Assembly (NCBI GenBank): GCA_035518375.1
Contig: DATIXQ010000107.1
Coordinates: forward strand, 50,821 to 114,820
DNA from: DATJLY01 sp035518375
GTDB lineage: Bacteria; Pseudomonadota; Alphaproteobacteria; ATCC43930; CGMCC-115725
DNA length: 64,000 nt
Reading direction: 5' to 3'
Below are positions 17,270 through 26,221 of this stretch, piece by piece (the stretch's first letter is position 1; each line of letters begins with the position of its first letter). A program made the translations under genes and the position numbers. The notes under the pieces are model-generated. The model was given only the letters and a program-made list of their open reading frames with translations, ran no database searches and was not told the origin of the DNA.

Positions 17270-18553
17270 ATGACACGGGACGAGCTCTTGCAGAGAGTCC
17301 GCGACAGCGTCGAGGCCTACTGCCGCGCCCAGCACGATTTCGCCTTCGACAAGAGCGCGCCGATCGTCCGCTTGCACGAGCCGACTTTCGGCGCCGAAGA
17401 GATCAACGCTGCGCTCGAATGCCTGCTGACCACACATGTGACGATGGGCGCCAAAGTCCGCAAGTTCGAGCACGAATTCGGCACGAAGTACGGCTGGTCG
17501 AACGGAGTGATGGTGAATTCGGGCTCGTCCGCCAATCTTCTCGCGGTGGCGGCCGTCGCCAATCCCGAGACAGAAGGGGGATTGCGGCCCGGTGACGAAG
17601 TGATCGTGCCCGCCCTGTCGTGGTCAACGACCGTGTGGCCGCTCATTCAATGCGGTCTCGTGCCCGTCATCGTCGACATCGATCCCGCGACGCTCAACAT
17701 TGATCCGAACGAGGCCGAGCGCGCGATCGGCCCAAAGACGCGCGGCATCATGATCGTGCCGGTCTACGGCAATCCGTGCGACATGGATGCGATCACGGCG
17801 CTCTGCCGCAAGCACGGGCTGACGCTCATCGAGGATTGCTGCGAGGCGCTGGGCGCGCGCTATGACGGCAAGCCCGTCGGCTCCTTCGGCCGCGTCGCCA
17901 CCTTCAGCTTCTATTACTCGCACCACATCACGACGCTCGAAGGCGGCATTTGCGTGACGAACGACTTCGAGTTCGCCGAAACCATGCGCATCCTGCGCGC
18001 GCACGGCTGGATCCGCGAGGTCGAGGACAAAGCGCGCTGGACCCAGCGCTATCCCGAGATCCATCCGCGCTTTCTCTTCGTCAATGTCGGTTACAATCTG
18101 CGCGCGACCGAGCTTCAGGGCGCAATGGGATCGGTGCAGCTGCCGAAGCTCGACGAGTTCATCCGGCTCCGCCGCGAGAATGCGCGCTGGTATCGCCGCA
18201 CGCTGGCGCAATTCGGCGAGGTATTCGATCTTCAGGAGGAGACGCCGAAGGGCGAGCATTCCTGGTTCGGCTTCCCCATCACTGTGCGCGAAAAGGCGCC
18301 CTTCCCGGTCACGGACTTGATGGGGGCGCTCGAGGCCGCGCAGGTTGAGACGCGCCCCATCATCTGCGGCAACATCGCGCGGCAGCCGGGGCTGAAGCTC
18401 TATTCGCATCGCGTCCAGGGCGATCTGAAACACGCAAGCCGCGTCATGGACCGGAGCTTCTCGTTCGGGATCCACCAATCCGTCGACGATGCCGCGCGCC
18501 AATATGTGGCCGACCACATCCGCCGCTTCCTTAAAGACCGCGGCGCCATATGA
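17270..18553 (+). CDS. DegT/DnrJ/EryC1-fold enzyme with His in place of the PLP lysine (ColD/RfbH-type 3-dehydratase)
   Basis: A 427-residue fold-type I PLP protein. The position of the Schiff-base lysine reads FSFYYSHHITTLEGG, with H218 at the lysine column; the two other DegT proteins in this window (35270-36415, 37420-38556) have Lys there. His at this site is the hallmark of PLP-dependent 3-dehydratases: ColD on GDP-4-keto-6-deoxymannose and E1/RfbH on CDP-sugars. The Cys cluster that holds the [2Fe-2S] centre in E1/RfbH is not seen in the region after the motif, so it looks ColD-like. With the GMD-like gene next door, a GDP-4-keto-3,6-dideoxy sugar is the expected product. Start ATG 17270; GTG 17264 is possible. 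Confidence 0.85.
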   Translation: MTRDELLQRVRDSVEAYCRAQHDFAFDKSAPIVRLHEPTFGAEEINAALECLLTTHVTMGAKVRKFEHEFGTKYGWSNGVMVNSGSSANLLAVAAVANPETEGGLRPGDEVIVPALSWSTTVWPLIQCGLVPVIVDIDPATLNIDPNEAERAIGPKTRGIMIVPVYGNPCDMDAITALCRKHGLTLIEDCCEALGARYDGKPVGSFGRVATFSFYYSHHITTLEGGICVTNDFEFAETMRILRAHGWIREVEDKARWTQRYPEIHPRFLFVNVGYNLRATELQGAMGSVQLPKLDEFIRLRRENARWYRRTLAQFGEVFDLQEETPKGEHSWFGFPITVREKAPFPVTDLMGALEAAQVETRPIICGNIARQPGLKLYSHRVQGDLKHASRVMDRSFSFGIHQSVDDAARQYVADHIRRFLKDRGAI

Positions 18554-18569
18554 CGGAAGGCGGCGCATC

Positions 18570-19583
18570 ATGACGCGTGCGCTCATCACCGGCATCACCG
18601 GCATGGTGGGCTCGCATCTCGCCGAATATCTCATCGCCAACACCGATTGGGACATTTGGGGCCTTTGCCGCTGGCGGAGCCCGCTCGACAATCTCGAAGC
18701 GCTCGTGCCGCGCATCAACCGCGGCGAGCGGTGCTTCCTGGTCTACGGCGATTTGCGCGACACGCTCTCGATCCAGGACGCGGTTCGGAAATCCGCGCCC
18801 GACTATGTGTTCCATCTCGCCGCGCAGAGCTTTCCGCGCACGAGCTTCGAAGCACCGCTCGACACGTTTGACACCAACATCCAGGGCACGGCGCGCGTGC
18901 TCGACGCGCTCCGCCAGTGGAAGCGCGACGCGATCGTGCATGTCTGCGCCTCGTCGGAAGTGTTCGGACGCGTGCCCCGCGACAAGCTGCCCATCGACGA
19001 GGAGTGCACGTTCCATCCCGCCTCGCCCTATGCCATCTCGAAGGTCGGAACCGATCTCATCGGCCGCTTCTACGCCGAGGCGTACGGCATGATGGTGATG
19101 ACGACGCGCATGTTCACCCACACGGGGCCGCGGCGCGGCGATGTCTTCGCCGAATCGACCTTCGCCAAGCAGATCGCACTCATCGAGGCCGGCCACCTGC
19201 CGCCGGTCGTCCAGGTTGGCAATCTTGATTCGCTGCGCACAATCGCCGATGTGCGCGACGCCGTGCGCGCCTACCATATGCTGCTCACGGTGAAGCCGGT
19301 GGCCGGCGCTTACTACAATATCGGCGGAACGCACACGGCGACGGTACGCGAAATCCTTGCCTCGCTGCTTGCGCTCTCGCCGAAAAAGGGCGGTATCCGC
19401 GTCGAGGTCGACCCCGCGCGACTTCGCCCAATCGACGCTGATCTCCAGGTACCCGACACGACGAAGTTTCGGCGCCATACCGGCTGGACGCCCGAGATTC
19501 CCTACGAGCGCACGATCCGCGATCTGCTCGACTATTGGCGCGGGCGCGTGAGCCGCGAAGGCGACCGCTTCCTGCGGCGCTGA
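18570..19583 (+). CDS. GDP-mannose 4,6-dehydratase-like SDR
   Basis: A 337-residue extended SDR. GITGMVGSHLAEYL is the NAD(P) motif, AAQSFPRTSF and ASSEVFGRV are typical of the GMD family, and the catalytic pair is in SPYAISKVG (YxxxK intact). ATG 18570 is used because the upstream extension overlaps the DegT gene. GMD converts GDP-mannose to GDP-4-keto-6-deoxymannose; close relatives (DmhA and related enzymes) act on GDP-mannoheptose. The C-terminal half is GMD-like (DSLRTIADVRDAVRAY). A heptose kinase and heptose guanylyltransferase in the same cluster make the heptose version plausible; sequence alone does not decide. Confidence 0.85.
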   Translation: MTRALITGITGMVGSHLAEYLIANTDWDIWGLCRWRSPLDNLEALVPRINRGERCFLVYGDLRDTLSIQDAVRKSAPDYVFHLAAQSFPRTSFEAPLDTFDTNIQGTARVLDALRQWKRDAIVHVCASSEVFGRVPRDKLPIDEECTFHPASPYAISKVGTDLIGRFYAEAYGMMVMTTRMFTHTGPRRGDVFAESTFAKQIALIEAGHLPPVVQVGNLDSLRTIADVRDAVRAYHMLLTVKPVAGAYYNIGGTHTATVREILASLLALSPKKGGIRVEVDPARLRPIDADLQVPDTTKFRRHTGWTPEIPYERTIRDLLDYWRGRVSREGDRFLRR

Positions 19584-19591
19584 GGCGCGAG

Positions 19592-20791
19592 ATGCAGGCG
19601 GTCATTCTCGCAGGGGGCAAGGGCACGCGGCTCGGCACGGCTGCGGGCGGGCGGCCCAAACCGCTCGTCGAAGCGGGCGGCAAGCCGTTCATACTTTATC
19701 TCATCGAGAATTTACGGCGCTTCGGATTTGGCGAGATCGTCATTCTCGCCGGACCATTTGCCGACATCTACCGCGAAAGCCTAGGAGGGCTCGCCGCACA
19801 CGGCCAGAGGCTCACGATCGTTGCCGAGGATCCGCCGGCCGACACGGCAGGCGCGCTCGTCCTCGCGGCGCCACATCTCCGCCCGCACTTCCTCCTGCTC
19901 AACGGCGATTCGTACTTCGACTTCAACTGGCTCGACCTGATGGCGCGGCGCGATGAGGAGCCGTGGCTTGCGCGTCTTGCGCTCCGCCGCGTTCCCGATG
20001 TCAGCCGCTATGGTGCGGTAGTACTCGACGGCCCCCGCGTCACGCGCTTTGGCGAAAAAGACTCAACCGGGCCCGGCCTCATCAACGGCGGTCTATACTG
20101 GATAAAGCGCGCGATCCTCGACGAGATCGGGCGGCCGCCCGTTTCGCTCGAGCGCGCGCTTCTGCCGCGCCTCGCCGAGCGCGGGCTTCTCAGCGGCGCG
20201 GTCTATGACGGGCGTTTCATCGATATCGGAGTGCCCGAGGATTTGGTGGCAGCGGGTCGGCTCCTGCCGCAATGGCAGCGGCGCCCCGCTGTCTTCCTCG
20301 ACCGCGACGGCGTCATCAATCACGATACCGGATACGTTCACCGCAAGGAGGATTTCGCTTGGTGCGATGGCGCGCGCGAAGGAATCAGGCGGCTCAACGA
20401 CCGCGGCTACTTCGTCTTCGTCGTTTCGAACCAGGCGGGCATCGCACGTGGATTCTATGGCCCGGCGGACGTCGAGCGCCTCCATCGCTGGATCAATCGC
20501 GAGCTTGGCCGCATCGGCGCGCATATCGACCAGTTCTACTATTGCCCGCACCATCCGACCGAGGGCCGCGGCGAATATCGCCAGGTGTGCCAATGCCGCA
20601 AGCCTGCGCCTGGCATGCTGCTCCAGGCAACGCGCGAATGGCCGGTCGAGCGCGCGGGCAGCGTGATGATCGGCGACAAGGCGATCGATATGGAAGCCGC
20701 CGCCGCCGCCGGGATCGCCGGCGTGCTCGTGCGCGAGGGTGACAATCTCGATGCCATCGCCGAGCAGTTTCTGGCTGCGGCCCTGGGCTAG
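19592..20791 (+). CDS. Fusion of heptose-1-phosphate guanylyltransferase (HddC-like) and GmhB-like bisphosphatase
   Basis: A 399-residue bifunctional protein. Residues 1-225 are a sugar nucleotidyltransferase with LAGGKGTRLG, RPKPLVEAGGKP and LNGDSYFDF. Residues 228-399 are a HAD-IIIA phosphatase: FLDRDGVIN with both catalytic Asp residues at about 236 and 238, VSNQAGIARG, the zinc-binding pattern CPHHP followed by VCQCRKP, and GDKAIDMEAA. GmhB removes the 7-phosphate from heptose 1,7-bisphosphate and HddC attaches GMP, so the fusion joins two consecutive steps. ATG 19592 is chosen as the first start after the GMD stop. Its TAG overlaps the convergent GT4 stop in the 4-nt CTAG at 20788-20791. 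Confidence 0.88.
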   Translation: MQAVILAGGKGTRLGTAAGGRPKPLVEAGGKPFILYLIENLRRFGFGEIVILAGPFADIYRESLGGLAAHGQRLTIVAEDPPADTAGALVLAAPHLRPHFLLLNGDSYFDFNWLDLMARRDEEPWLARLALRRVPDVSRYGAVVLDGPRVTRFGEKDSTGPGLINGGLYWIKRAILDEIGRPPVSLERALLPRLAERGLLSGAVYDGRFIDIGVPEDLVAAGRLLPQWQRRPAVFLDRDGVINHDTGYVHRKEDFAWCDGAREGIRRLNDRGYFVFVVSNQAGIARGFYGPADVERLHRWINRELGRIGAHIDQFYYCPHHPTEGRGEYRQVCQCRKPAPGMLLQATREWPVERAGSVMIGDKAIDMEAAAAAGIAGVLVREGDNLDAIAEQFLAAALG

Positions 20792-21906
20792 TTGCCGTCA
20801 GCGATGAGTTCGGTCCAGATCGCTTCGTAGCGCCGGGCCGCGGCCTCGATCGAATAGCTCGCAAGGATGCGCGCCCGCGCCGCTCGGCCGAGCGCCGCCA
20901 GATGATCGGGCTCCCGCGCCAAGAGACCCAGGATCGCGTCCGCGAGCGCGCCCGGATCGCGCGGCGGCACGAGCAGGCCTGTCTCGCCAACGAGCGCACC
21001 GACGTCGCCCACATCGCTCGCGACGCAAGGGATCCCACATGCCATCGCCTCGCCGATCGCGTTCGGAAAACCCTCGCTGAAGGACGAGAGCACCATGAGA
21101 TCGAGCGCTGGCAGAATCTCGGCGACATCGCTGCGCTCGCCGAGGGCGGCGATGATCTTCACAAGGCCTGGCGGGACGGGAAGCTCTTCGGTGCCCGCGC
21201 CGATGAGCACGAACCGCGCGTCGTCGCGGCGCGACGCCACCCGCTCCGCCGCCGCGAGAAACGTCGCGTGATCCTTCATGCCGTCGACGCGTGCGACCAT
21301 GCCGATCGCGCGCTGCATTTCATCGATGCCGAGCCGTCGCCGCGCCTCCGTGCGGCGTTGCGGATCGGGCCGGAACCGCGTCACATCGAAGCCGTTCGCA
21401 ACGACTTCCCAGCGGCGGGGGCGATAGCCCAACGCCTCGTGGAAGCGCCGGCCCGCTGCGCTGTTGACCATGACGCAGGCCGGCCGGCGCGAGAGCACGG
21501 CGAGGATGCGCTGGAGGATGCGCAACCGTGCCTGATGCGGCGCGCCCTCGATCGAGCTCAGCCGGATGTTCCACGCGACCGGCACGCCGCGCGCGGCAAC
21601 GAGCGCCATGAGGTCGGCATGATAGAGCCAGCTCTGGATGAGCGCGGGCGTCTCGGCCGCGACGATCGCGCGAAGCCGCCGTATGGCACCGAGCGACGGC
21701 AGGCCCGGACGCATGCCGAGCCCCATCACGCGCACCCCGGCGGCGGCGATCGCCTCGGCCTGGATGCCGCCGTCAATGAGCGAGACGACAACGGACTCGA
21801 AGCGGCTCCGGTCGAGGTGGGTCACGAGCTCAGTCAGCATCGTCTGCGCGCCGCCGCGCGCGAGGCCGGTGATGAGGTGAAGGATTTTCGGGCGCGCGTC
21901 CGTCAC
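20788..21906 (-). CDS. Family 4 glycosyltransferase
   Basis: A 372-residue GT-B enzyme starting at GTG 21906. The N-terminal LITGLARGGAQTMLTELV is the typical acceptor-domain glycine loop, and the C-terminal SSFSEGFPNAIGEAMACG is the donor-binding E-x7-E motif region. It would transfer a nucleotide-activated sugar to a growing glycan at the inner face of the cytoplasmic membrane. It follows the membrane-protein gene by 3 nt and ends convergently with the fused guanylyltransferase gene with a 4-nt overlap, leaving no room for a terminator between the two operons. Confidence 0.87.
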   Translation of the reverse strand: MTDARPKILHLITGLARGGAQTMLTELVTHLDRSRFESVVVSLIDGGIQAEAIAAAGVRVMGLGMRPGLPSLGAIRRLRAIVAAETPALIQSWLYHADLMALVAARGVPVAWNIRLSSIEGAPHQARLRILQRILAVLSRRPACVMVNSAAGRRFHEALGYRPRRWEVVANGFDVTRFRPDPQRRTEARRRLGIDEMQRAIGMVARVDGMKDHATFLAAAERVASRRDDARFVLIGAGTEELPVPPGLVKIIAALGERSDVAEILPALDLMVLSSFSEGFPNAIGEAMACGIPCVASDVGDVGALVGETGLLVPPRDPGALADAILGLLAREPDHLAALGRAARARILASYSIEAAARRYEAIWTELIADGN

Positions 21907-21909
21907 GGC

Positions 21910-23415
21910 TCAAGCCGGCGGCGCGGCGGCAAAGGCGATGAGGAGATAGTCGCCGGAATGGGCGACCGTGCGCGCCCCGCTGAGACGCAGTTCGCCGAGC
22001 CCGACATAGCGGCGGTCGAGCAGCAGATGAGTGAGGCGATAGGCTGAGACGAAATATTCGATGGGCTTCCGCAGCACGGGAAAGAACGGCTCGGCCTCGG
22101 TGAAACCCAGTCCGTGTGTTCCCCACAGCACCGGCCGGCGCGTGTGATAGGCGACGAGATCGCAAAGATGCGCGGGCAGGCACATGAGCCGCGCTCCTTC
22201 GTCGGCGGCGATGCGCGCGAGGAGCGGAGCAAGCTCGGGCGAAAGCCGGCCCATCGTCGCCGCCGGAGCGCGCATGCGGCGCGCGGTGCGGCCATAGGAC
22301 AGGCCGGTCCATAGGGCGCAGAACGCGGCCGCGGCATAGCTCAGGACTCCCGGGGCCTCGGCAATGAGGGCCGCGGCAAGAAAAAGCGACGGCACGAACG
22401 CGTACTTGAAATACTTGTTGCCCTCGCCGAGGCAGCGCAGCGGGCGCACGAAATAGGTGGCGCAGCCCCAGGCGTAAGTACCGACGACCCAGAGTGCGGC
22501 GAACCGCTCCGCGGCGCCGAGTCCGTGCCAGGCAACCGCCGACGCCGGGGCGAACACGATGAAGCAGTTGTAGTCGAGCACCTTGCCGGCTTGGCGCCCG
22601 AGCCAGCGCAGATCATGCGGATGATAATAGGCACCGCCGGCCTTCGCGCCCCCATAGAGCGGCGAGCGCCGGACAATGTGGGCGTTGAGCAATGGCCAGT
22701 TGCGCGCCCAATAGGCGACAATGTCGCGATGCCCGTCAAGGACGCGAAGGAAGAGGCGCGGCGCGATGGCAAAGCCCGCGGCGTAAGCTGCCGGCAGGGG
22801 CACGAGCCAGCCCCAGTCCGCCTCCGCGAGTGCGAGGAATGGCATCAGGAACCACAGGAGCTGCGCCGAGAGCTTGTGCGTGTAGAGGACGGTGACGCCA
22901 ATCGCTACCGCGAGCGGCAGCATCAACGGGCTGCCGACGATCCAGGCGAAGCTTGCGAGGAGAAAGCCGTTCGTTTCGAGGAGTGCCAACGGCCGGCTGG
23001 TGAGCGAGCTGAATTCGAGGATGAGCGAGGCGTTGGCCGCGTAAGCGATGCCTACGGCAAGTGCTTCTCCGGGTCCGAAACGCGTGCCGACCCAGAGCGC
23101 AAGGAGCGCCAGCGACAGCGCATCGATAAGGGGCGCGATAGCCCAATAGAAGCGCGCGATCCACGCCGCCGGCAGGACGCCCAGCATCATGCTCATCAGC
23201 GGCGGATAGGCTTGCTCTTGCGGCTCGAGCAGATAGAGGGGCGGCAGTACGATCGGCAGGCGCCGGCGCGCCCGAAAGGCTTCGGCACAGAGCAGATAGT
23301 AGTAAGCATCGCACCCCTGCCGCCGGTGAGGCCATACCGGCGCGAAGCGAAGCACGAGATGCGCCGCAGCGATCAGAAGAGCCACGACAGGCGGCAACAG
23401 CAGCGCCGGCACCAT
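21910..23415 (-). CDS. Polytopic membrane protein, GT-C-like
   Basis: A 501-residue protein from ATG 23415, two nt after the ABC exporter stop. About ten hydrophobic segments cover residues 1-370, followed by a soluble C-terminal domain of about 110 residues with THGLGFTEAEPFFPVLR. The early loop RRQGCDAYYYLLCAEAF between helices 1 and 2 resembles the acidic catalytic loop of GT-C enzymes, which would make it a polyprenyl-sugar-dependent transferase or a polymerase. That is a topology argument only; no family signature is certain. Confidence 0.75.
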   Translation of the reverse strand: MVPALLLPPVVALLIAAAHLVLRFAPVWPHRRQGCDAYYYLLCAEAFRARRRLPIVLPPLYLLEPQEQAYPPLMSMMLGVLPAAWIARFYWAIAPLIDALSLALLALWVGTRFGPGEALAVGIAYAANASLILEFSSLTSRPLALLETNGFLLASFAWIVGSPLMLPLAVAIGVTVLYTHKLSAQLLWFLMPFLALAEADWGWLVPLPAAYAAGFAIAPRLFLRVLDGHRDIVAYWARNWPLLNAHIVRRSPLYGGAKAGGAYYHPHDLRWLGRQAGKVLDYNCFIVFAPASAVAWHGLGAAERFAALWVVGTYAWGCATYFVRPLRCLGEGNKYFKYAFVPSLFLAAALIAEAPGVLSYAAAAFCALWTGLSYGRTARRMRAPAATMGRLSPELAPLLARIAADEGARLMCLPAHLCDLVAYHTRRPVLWGTHGLGFTEAEPFFPVLRKPIEYFVSAYRLTHLLLDRRYVGLGELRLSGARTVAHSGDYLLIAFAAAPPA

Positions 23416-23417
23416 GC

Positions 23418-25256
23418 TCACCGCGCGGACATGCCTTGGTGTTCTTCGCTCTGAATTTTCCAGAAATCGAAGAAGCGGGTGCCGGGGCGCGACAGCTCCT
23501 GCCATGTGCCGCGCTCGACGATGCGCCCGCGCTCGATCAGATAGAGCAGATCCGCCTCGCGCAGCGTCGAGAGGCGGTGCGCGATGATGAGGATCGTAAT
23601 CTGGCCGCGCATCTCGAAGATCGCGCGCATAACCGCCTGTTCCGACTCCGAGTCGAGCGCGCTCGTCGCCTCGTCGATGACAAGAAGCCGGGCATGGCCC
23701 ACGAGCGCACGGGCGAGGCCGATCCTCTGCCGCTCGCCGCCTGAAAGCCGCATGCCGCGCTCGCCGACCTCGGTCGCATAGCCGTGCGGCAGCGCGCGGA
23801 TGAACTCATCGGCATGAGCGCGACGCGCTGCCGCCGCGATCTCGGCATCGGTTGCGTCGGGATTACCCCAGCGGATGTTCTCGGCGATCGAGGCATTAAA
23901 CAGGAATGTGTCCTGCGCCACGTAGCCGACATTGCGGCGCCATTGCGCGAGAGCGAGCGTGGCGAGCGGCTGGCTGTCGATCTCGATCGCACCCGCGTCG
24001 GGAGCGACGAGGCCAAGGAGGCAGTCGGCGAAGGTCGACTTGCCGGCGCCCGAAGGCCCGGCGAGACCGATCATCGCGCCGGCCGGAAGCTCGAGCGAGA
24101 TTCGATCGAGCGCGGCGAGGCCGCCGTGTCGCACCTCAAGATCGCGTGCGCGCACGCCGACGCCGGCTGCGGCATGAAAGACGGGCGCAGCGCCTTCAGA
24201 CGCCGCCTCGCCGTCGCGGCGCGCGTCCGCAAGCGTCTCGAGCGCCGGCGCAATCGAGGGCGCGTAGGTCGCATGCAGGATCTGCACGTATTGCTGCACC
24301 TGCGACAAGCGCAGGTAGAGCCGGATGAAGAGATAGACGGTGACAAGCACGGTCGCCGGGTTGATGCCGATCTCGACCACGCCGATCCAAAGGCTTCCGC
24401 ACAGCGCTACCATCGCGCAGCCCTCGTAGATCGAGCGCACGAGAAACGGATGAAACTGCGTCAGGCGCTCGACGCGGTAGATCCGGCGCACGGCGGCAGT
24501 GAATAGACCTGTGGCCCGGTCCTCGGCGGCGGCGGCCTTGATGAGACGCGCCCCGCCGATGAATTCGTTGGCGATGACATGAAGCGTCTCATTCTCGCGC
24601 ATGAGCTGCGCGCCGAGGCCGCGATTGAACCGCGTCAGCGGCTGGACACAGAGCCACATCACCGCGCCGAACAGCGCCGTGCCGAGTGCCACTTCCCACG
24701 ACGCAAGCAGCGACAGCACGACATAGACGAAGACGAAGACGCCGCCCGCCGCGATCTGCGCCAGGCAATAGAACGCGCCGCCCAAGCGCATCGTCTCCTC
24801 GAGGAGCGCGTTCGTGAGTTGCCCGGTCTTGTGGTCCAGGAAGAAGCGCCAGCGCGCACCCATCATGCTGGCGAAGATGTCCTCGCGCCACAACGCGATG
24901 TAGCGGCCGCGATATTGCGCGGAGAGCCAGCCCTCGCTCACCGAGGCCGCGTTCTGCAGCAGGAACGCCCCGAGCGCCACGGCGAGAAGATGGGAGAAAT
25001 CGTGCGCGAAGCCGAAGAGATCGAGGACGCCGCCGGCAAAGCGCGCGAGGATGCCGGTACCGGCCCCCGTGCCGGCCGCGCCCGCGCCGCCGCCGGTAGC
25101 GATGCCCGACAGCAGCGGCAGGAGCAAAGCGAGGCCCAGCCCCTCGGTGATTCCGTTCAGCGACATGGCAAGGACGAGAAGCGGCGCGCGCCATCCGAGT
25201 CGCCGCCGGATGTCGCGGAGAAGATCGGATACGAATGATGCAGGCGCCGCCATCAT
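23418..25256 (-). CDS. ABC exporter, MsbA-like (fused membrane and ATPase domains)
   Basis: A 612-residue half-transporter. The N-terminal part has six transmembrane segments; the nucleotide-binding domain shows Walker A GPSGAGKST, the Q-loop in GYVAQDTFLFNASI, signature LSGGERQRIGLARAL, Walker B LLVIDEATSALDSE and the H-loop IIAHRLS. It works as a dimer, probably exporting a lipid-linked sugar, glycolipid or oligosaccharide made by the surrounding genes. Start ATG 25256 (or 25253) overlaps the TGA of the methyltransferase gene in ATGATGA. An alanine/glycine-rich linker (about residues 53-65) sits between two hydrophobic stretches. Confidence 0.9.
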   Translation of the reverse strand: MMAAPASFVSDLLRDIRRRLGWRAPLLVLAMSLNGITEGLGLALLLPLLSGIATGGGAGAAGTGAGTGILARFAGGVLDLFGFAHDFSHLLAVALGAFLLQNAASVSEGWLSAQYRGRYIALWREDIFASMMGARWRFFLDHKTGQLTNALLEETMRLGGAFYCLAQIAAGGVFVFVYVVLSLLASWEVALGTALFGAVMWLCVQPLTRFNRGLGAQLMRENETLHVIANEFIGGARLIKAAAAEDRATGLFTAAVRRIYRVERLTQFHPFLVRSIYEGCAMVALCGSLWIGVVEIGINPATVLVTVYLFIRLYLRLSQVQQYVQILHATYAPSIAPALETLADARRDGEAASEGAAPVFHAAAGVGVRARDLEVRHGGLAALDRISLELPAGAMIGLAGPSGAGKSTFADCLLGLVAPDAGAIEIDSQPLATLALAQWRRNVGYVAQDTFLFNASIAENIRWGNPDATDAEIAAAARRAHADEFIRALPHGYATEVGERGMRLSGGERQRIGLARALVGHARLLVIDEATSALDSESEQAVMRAIFEMRGQITILIIAHRLSTLREADLLYLIERGRIVERGTWQELSRPGTRFFDFWKIQSEEHQGMSAR

Positions 25257-26221
25257 GCCTTCCTGTACGCGGCGACCCACACGGCGCGCCGCCGCGGCGG
25301 GGTCATCCGCGCCAGCACAGATCGATAGTCGGCGAGGTCGAGCGGCCATGGCGCGCAAGTCTTGCGGATCGCATCGAAGACGACAGGGAAGACCGGCGCG
25401 TAGAATCCCTCATAGGAGTGGCGTACGAGGTGCAAGCCCGCGGCCTCAGCGACATGCTCGACTTCTGCCGGTGGATGGAGCCTTCCGAGCGTCCGCCGCA
25501 GCGAGCGCGCGGCCAGGCTGCCGTCGTTGGCGGTGAGGACGAGCCAGAAGCCGCCGCTCTTGAGCACGCGCGCGACCTCGCCGGTCAGGCGCGCGAGACG
25601 CTCCGGCGCGAAATGCTCGAGCACCATCCAGTCGAGGACGAGATCGAATCCGCCCGTTCGCCACGGCAATCGATCGCACTCCGGCGGCACGATCTGAAAC
25701 TCGCAAGCCGGAAAGCGCGCCCAATCCGCGTGCGGGGCGATGTCTTGCGCCGCGAGCTTACAGCCCAACTGCGCGAGAAGGCCGAGATTTCGGCCACGGC
25801 CGGTGCCGTGATCGAGCACGGACATATGCGCAGGGTGCGGCAGCGCGGCGAGATAATGCACCGCCCAGTCACGCGCGAGTGCCGGATCGCTGCGCGTCCT
25901 CTCGTAATAGCGGTCGAGCCGCGCGCGCGTGAGCCAAGCAAGCGGCGAGAGCGGCGATGCCACCGGATGAAGGCAGTAGCGCGCAGCGCGTAAAAGGCGG
26001 CGCGCATTGTCACCGGCGGACATGTCCATCCGCCACAGCGCGTCCGGCGTCTGCTGGGCGGCCCCAACTTCGCGCCAGTCGATGACATTACCAACGACGC
26101 GCCCCGCCGCCCCACAGGCGCACACGAGCGATGCACCTTTGGCCTCGGGCGTTCCGCCGCAACGCGGACACTGCGCTTGCTGCGCGCCGTCGCCGGCGAT
26201 ATGCGCAAGCTCAGTCCGCAT
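25253..26221 (-). CDS. Zinc-ribbon plus class I SAM-dependent methyltransferase
   Basis: A 322-residue protein. Residues 18-38 form a short zinc ribbon (CPRCGG and a second CAC pair). The methyltransferase core follows: VLDHGTGRGRNLGLLAQLG for SAM, AAQDIAPHADW, DLVLDWMVLEHF and VLKSGGFWLVLTAND. Methyltransferases with an N-terminal ribbon are frequent in LPS/EPS clusters and often methylate sugars. ATG 26221 is chosen; it overlaps the NodB-like gene by 11 nt, and the stop overlaps the ABC exporter start, so the three genes are coupled. Confidence 0.8.
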   Translation of the reverse strand: MRTELAHIAGDGAQQAQCPRCGGTPEAKGASLVCACGAAGRVVGNVIDWREVGAAQQTPDALWRMDMSAGDNARRLLRAARYCLHPVASPLSPLAWLTRARLDRYYERTRSDPALARDWAVHYLAALPHPAHMSVLDHGTGRGRNLGLLAQLGCKLAAQDIAPHADWARFPACEFQIVPPECDRLPWRTGGFDLVLDWMVLEHFAPERLARLTGEVARVLKSGGFWLVLTANDGSLAARSLRRTLGRLHPPAEVEHVAEAAGLHLVRHSYEGFYAPVFPVVFDAIRKTCAPWPLDLADYRSVLARMTPPRRRAVWVAAYRKA

